DNA of 64,000 bases from Fasciolopsis buskii (lineage: Eukaryota; Platyhelminthes; Trematoda; Plagiorchiida; Fasciolidae): positions 70,111 through 134,110 of the forward strand of contig LUCM01008207.1 of assembly GCA_008360955.1 (NCBI GenBank), in the 5' to 3' direction. Each line of letters opens with the position of its first letter. Within the stretch, counting starts at the first letter, position 1. Under the pieces are notes generated by a model that was not told the origin of the DNA, made no database searches, and was given only the letters and a program-made list of their open reading frames with translations. Below, piece by piece: positions 59,955-64,000 of this stretch. The position numbers were made by a program, and so were the translations under genes.

Positions 59955-62249
59955 ATGAGTAATCCGTTGAGTTTTGGAGGGGTTTTACAACTGTTTCAAG
60001 GTAATCATTCTACGTGGATGAATGAAGTCACTCCTGAATGCAAAGAATCACAAATTTACATGCGACCTTTCTATAATCCTTTATTTGCAATTTCTGCGGT
60101 CTATACAATTATCGTGTCCCTACAAACGCGACGTCGTTCCTGTTGTCGCCGAAAAAGAAGGCGCTTAACGGAATTTGTTCAATCGCCTGACGAATCCGGT
60201 GTCGTTAATGCTCAACCAAACAGGTCAACCGGATCTTGTTGTCCAAAATACCCGTATTTTCATCTTCATCCCGGTTTACCTTTACCCATGAACTCGATTT
60301 TCTATCGCCATTCGACGATGGCCTACGCGTGTGGTTATCTGTGCGCTTTCAATATTATCGGTGGTATTTTTACCGATTATTACGGAATGAATAAAACACT
60401 GCCGCTTGCTCCAGTCTGGTTCGGAATGCTATATCGGATAGTGGCTATTTCGTTTCTTTCGGCCACACTTTTGCCTGTATTTATCAGCATCACCCGTGGT
60501 GGATTTTTCTGTTGGACGTGTGGCGCACTGTATACCTTGTTGGAATCGGTTCTACTACTCCTCTCCTTTGCACGCTCTGTTTGTCTTGGTTATCGTGCCG
60601 TACTGCGACAGGCTGGACTACAACTTCCTACGCTTTTGGGATTCCTTTATCTGACGTTCTATTTCTGTCAGCAATTGTTCTTGCATCGGAAAGCTATCCG
60701 GACAGATTGGTTACGTTATCGTCTGAATAAACCTTCACAGTACGTGGAAAATGTGGCCCAGTACGTTCAAAGCAGACTTCGTTCCAGCATTGAAAGACAG
60801 ACGAAATCCACGGAAAAAGTACCAAATAAATCGAAAGATGCGAAAAGATCATCGTGTTGCATCGGACTACGTAACGCGTTCGCTCATTTATTCAGGCCAC
60901 CATTAGGGTTTAGCTACCCACCCATATTAATATGGAGTCTGGCGGTGAGCTTGTTGTTACAATATTTTCTAATCAATCAGTCAATCACGTGGTTCCACGA
61001 CGTTATTTCCCAAGGTCGTTATACCATAAACGAACGATTTCCGGATTTAAACAAATCTTTAGTGGAAAATTTGGCGGTTTCCAATGCACGTTACGTGTAC
61101 TCATTGTTTAAGATGCCAAAAAATAGCAGTTCAGAAGCTGTGCTGCGACTCCAGTTTGCATTCATCTACTACTGGATAGATATAGTCTGGGTGTGTGTGC
61201 TTTCCGCGTCGTTTCTGGCTCTTTTTTCAAATACGTTAATTGTGTTTTGTATTATGCTAAACTATCAAACCTTATCGTTTACTATTTATCGTGGAGGCTA
61301 TAACGCCATGCCGATTATGAAACGATTACTCGACCCATTCAAGGTCACTCTGGGGACTATTCTCTATCCAAGCTATCAGATTTCTCTGATGGCATGTGGC
61401 TTCTTTCTGCAAGTGCTCATTTACGGAGGCATGTTCATTCTTCTTTCTGTTGTGGTGACAATGAACGCTTTTACCGAAAAAGCTTTTATAGTCTATTTCT
61501 TCCAAACATCATGGCCAAGCGTTGTATTAATCAGTATTTTCATCACAATTCAACAACTGGCCATTCGTTACTTTTTCACAAAGCATTGTGGAAAAAGTTA
61601 TGGATTCAATAATATCCGAAGCCTACAAGTATATGCATTCTTCGCCAGTTTTTACAATGTGATATTTGGTCTAATCAGTGGAGTTTGGCGAATTCTCTAT
61701 TGTCCAATCAGTGTTGCAGTTTGCATTTCTCGACTGGATATTTCTGCACTCGGTGTCCCTTTGCAGAACATGGACACCGGTTATACGGCCTTTTTGGGAT
61801 TCCTTTACGCGGATACGATGATGAATAATCCGGTCATGAAAACATTTTTATGGCTTTTGTTACATAATCACTTGGCCGATTTGAGTGACGATTCCAGTTT
61901 CGATTCAGCTTTGCTGGTTGAAGTCGAATGTTTTGACGCATGGCTACACCAGTCCACGTCCATCCGGCTGCGTCCTGGTTTACCTGACGACGGTCACAGA
62001 TTTTCACAGAATATCAATTTTCTCCAACTCGCTCGACCTCACCAAGGTGCAATGCCGAGTAATGCGGATGATAATCTGTTACCATCTAATACAACGTATA
62101 TTTCGAGGAGATCAACACTTGTCCGTAACCGTTGGCTACTTGCGTACTCTCTAATTCGTAATCCGGATTTGAAAAAATGGCGTCGATCTCAACCGGCCGG
62201 GAAATCTTCGAAAAAAATGAATATCCTCTCGTCATCAACCACATTGTAA
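59955..62249 (+). CDS. STRA6-like multipass receptor (retinol-binding-protein receptor / retinoid transporter family)
   Basis: Vertebrate STRA6 and RBPR2 are plasma-membrane proteins that take retinol from serum retinol-binding protein and pass it into the cell. This 764-residue protein is somewhat longer than human STRA6 (about 667). Hydrophobic segments lie near residues 42-57, 121-144, 152-183, 184-207, 224-244, 322-340, 401-435, 469-505 and 510-537, followed by an amphipathic stretch near 557-585. This fits the nine-helix plus intramembrane-helix fold. The C-terminal half lines up with human STRA6 from memory: SWP before the last helix, an asparagine-rich loop, GVWRIL, then DTGY, NNPVM and, near 725-738, RNRWLLAYSLIRNP (human has RARWGLAYTLLHNP). 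The ATG at 59955 is chosen because TAG at 59943-59945 is in frame upstream. No intron interrupts the frame. Family assignment is firm; the ligand is not, because the mammalian RBP-binding loop motif is not visible. It could be an RBPR2-type or flatworm-specific paralogue. Confidence 0.9.
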   Translation: MSNPLSFGGVLQLFQGNHSTWMNEVTPECKESQIYMRPFYNPLFAISAVYTIIVSLQTRRRSCCRRKRRRLTEFVQSPDESGVVNAQPNRSTGSCCPKYPYFHLHPGLPLPMNSIFYRHSTMAYACGYLCAFNIIGGIFTDYYGMNKTLPLAPVWFGMLYRIVAISFLSATLLPVFISITRGGFFCWTCGALYTLLESVLLLLSFARSVCLGYRAVLRQAGLQLPTLLGFLYLTFYFCQQLFLHRKAIRTDWLRYRLNKPSQYVENVAQYVQSRLRSSIERQTKSTEKVPNKSKDAKRSSCCIGLRNAFAHLFRPPLGFSYPPILIWSLAVSLLLQYFLINQSITWFHDVISQGRYTINERFPDLNKSLVENLAVSNARYVYSLFKMPKNSSSEAVLRLQFAFIYYWIDIVWVCVLSASFLALFSNTLIVFCIMLNYQTLSFTIYRGGYNAMPIMKRLLDPFKVTLGTILYPSYQISLMACGFFLQVLIYGGMFILLSVVVTMNAFTEKAFIVYFFQTSWPSVVLISIFITIQQLAIRYFFTKHCGKSYGFNNIRSLQVYAFFASFYNVIFGLISGVWRILYCPISVAVCISRLDISALGVPLQNMDTGYTAFLGFLYADTMMNNPVMKTFLWLLLHNHLADLSDDSSFDSALLVEVECFDAWLHQSTSIRLRPGLPDDGHRFSQNINFLQLARPHQGAMPSNADDNLLPSNTTYISRRSTLVRNRWLLAYSLIRNPDLKKWRRSQPAGKSSKKMNILSSSTTL

Positions 62250-64000
62250 CCAGTCGTTCCTTTATTTAACTGTCTCTTGTGAATACCAACATGAGTGTAT
62301 ATACTTGTGTGATTGCATTTCTATTATAAACATGTGGTTGGCGAGTTTGACTTCAATGTGATAAATATTTTAAATGATGACTGTCTCCTTGGTGGTACTT
62401 CGATTAATGATGAAACATTCTGGGCTACGTTTTGTAGCCCAGTCAATCCAGATCTACCAAGTGGGATCAACGGTGATTTGCAAAATATTTCAAGAATCCT
62501 CTGCTGTCTTGCATGAGTCCTTCTTTTGTAGATTATAATACTTAATACATTCGTTGTTCAAACAAACAGAATGGATTAATTTGTCCCATTGTACTATTGA
62601 TTGTGCGTAAACATGCATTCGCGAATCCGTGGCTTGTTTTATTTTTGTTGATCCTTCGTTTATCAATTAGTTGTGGAACTCAGCCAGCCTCGGCTGGGCG
62701 CTTCATTGTGGGCAATGCAAGTTCGCATTTGCTAATCGATGGTCAAATTCTTCAATTGCCAGATGACTATTGAATGGAATCGCATTTAAACCAGCATATT
62801 TTGACGCAGCAACAATGAAGAGACCGAGGAAAGAACGCCAATGAATTGACGGAACCCGTCGCGAGGCTTCAATCGCTTTCATCAAAGAACTTCGCTATTT
62901 GCAATAACAAGTGATTCTAATTTGTGGGTAGCAAAAACAAACGGCGAATATTAACTTCAACCCGACTCTGAATAATATTTTATTCTAAAACTTCTTTTCT
63001 TTGAACTTCCAAGTTATTCCGATTAATGTGCCATCGAAGTTCACAATTCTTCTTTTTTAAGGAATTAATAAAATTGGATGAACAGCAAGAGAACCCGAGA
63101 ATTCCTGAACTGAAGATATTTATTAAGCATTATTTTAGAGGTAAACCTTTACAAGTCGACTACTAGAAAGAGGGTTATGCAAATGTGAACTTCAATCTTA
63201 TAAGACTGATAATACTGTGCAGAAAAACAATATATCTCTTCCAAGGTCGCAAGCCTAAAGTCAGTTGGAAGTTGTACATCCTCACGTTTGTGGTTTATTG
63301 CAAGAATGGTTGCCTTTCTAATCCAAGTGAGCTAAATCAAATCATGCTTAATTGTTTAGGAAAATGGCTGCCTCAAAAGGTTTCGTGGGTGGGATTATTA
63401 GTGTTTTTGTACAACGGGAAGACCTAGCACGCCGCTGGAACTGCATCGAAAGCCACCCTTCATAGGCACGTGACCATGACGGAAATGGTTACTGTTGCCA
63501 TCCTGAATGGTTTGAATGCACCAGTAATCTACAAATGCTCTCTGACCAAGGCACTTCACTAACAGATCAATGGGATACGAAAGTAAATCACTTTAGCAAA
63601 CTCGTTCAGCAAACATTCTGTTTAACCATTTCGTTTTCAGGATTGTTCTCAAAGCGTCATGCAGTGGTCTCACAAATTTCTCCGTACTCTTGTTTTCGCT
63701 TGAATTATTCCAGCACCCGCCGTTTTATTGAGTCTTATTTCACACTAGTATACCTACACAAATGATCTTAGTTAAATTTCAAGATTTTGACTCCCTACAA
63801 GGCAATCCGAGCCTGTATAATCGACCTGAGAAAATCTAAATTTACAAAAATACATATTTCATCATAACTGAAGTCCAAATTGATTGAAACTTTTGTAGTT
63901 TACTGGTTTACTACTTTTCGCATCCTGTTTTCACGCACTCCCTTTCTGTGATTAATGGTCAAAGGAACAATGAGGAGAACAATAAAATGACCAAAGGATT
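62250..64000. other. Presumed 3' UTR and downstream intergenic DNA
   Basis: No further gene is recognised. Possible polyadenylation hexamers downstream of the stop are the variant TATAAA near 62326, the variant AATACA near 62544 and a canonical AATAAA at 63067-63072. A perfect small hairpin lies at 62420-62442. The short open frames at 63185-63427 and 63535-63765 resemble nothing I know. Confidence 0.4.
62420..62442 (+). other. Perfect 9-bp stem, 5-nt loop hairpin
   Basis: CTGGGCTAC, loop GTTTT, then GTAGCCCAG form a perfect stem-loop about 170 bases after the stop codon of the STRA6-like gene. If the transcript extends to a distal poly(A) site the hairpin lies in the 3' UTR. A function is not shown. 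Confidence 0.4.

Noticed and set aside
63535..63765. LSDQGTSL suggesting a retroviral-type integrase block
   Set aside because: No other integrase residue or domain in any frame around it.
1..64000. CRISPR arrays, operons, bacterial or phage genes
   Set aside because: Nothing of the kind; gene density, microsatellites and retroelements are eukaryotic.

Overview
This is eukaryotic, gene-poor, transposon-rich DNA with three N gaps. One gene is clear. It sits at 59955-62249 on the plus strand and encodes a 764-residue multipass membrane protein of the STRA6 family (retinol-binding-protein receptor / retinoid transporter). Most of the other interpretable sequence is decayed retroelement: one Penelope-like element, RTE-clade LINEs, at least four other LINE relics, a tRNA-derived SINE family and inverted-repeat structures. 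Moderate GC by eye, long intergenic DNA and the Penelope/RTE/other-LINE mix suggest a flatworm, most likely a digenean fluke with a large genome. That assignment is inference; no ribosomal, mitochondrial or diagnostic species marker is present.

Layout. 1-7.5 kb: no recognised gene, a (TA)n tract and one weak candidate exon. 7.5-12.5 kb: four diverged copies of one tRNA-derived SINE, two on each strand. 14.5-20.6 kb: an assembly gap, then two broken LINE reverse transcriptases (RT) on the plus strand. 20.6-33.5 kb: mostly unassigned, with an RTE 3' end (26.8-27.4 kb, minus) and a possible LTR-type tail (28.2-28.8 kb). 33.5-36 kb: a LINE endonuclease relic on minus, broken by a gap, beside a LINE RT relic on plus. 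36-48 kb: no recognised gene.

48.3-51.5 kb: a more complete RTE element on minus, split by about 1.2 kb of foreign DNA that includes a 349-bp foldback repeat. 51.6-54.7 kb: a diverged direct repeat pair and a (TA)n tract. 54.7-57.9 kb: a degraded Penelope-like element on minus with RT, GIY-YIG region and a hammerhead-like core. It is interrupted by an N gap and a 324-bp-arm near-perfect palindrome. 57.9-59.9 kb: presumed upstream region of the STRA6-like gene. 62.3-64 kb: its presumed 3' UTR and downstream DNA.

The genes do not form a pathway. The biological interest is the single-exon STRA6-like receptor, which keeps the family C-terminus but lacks the loop motif that mammalian STRA6 uses to bind serum retinol-binding protein. 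The structural interest is the gap-abutting palindrome and the foldback element.
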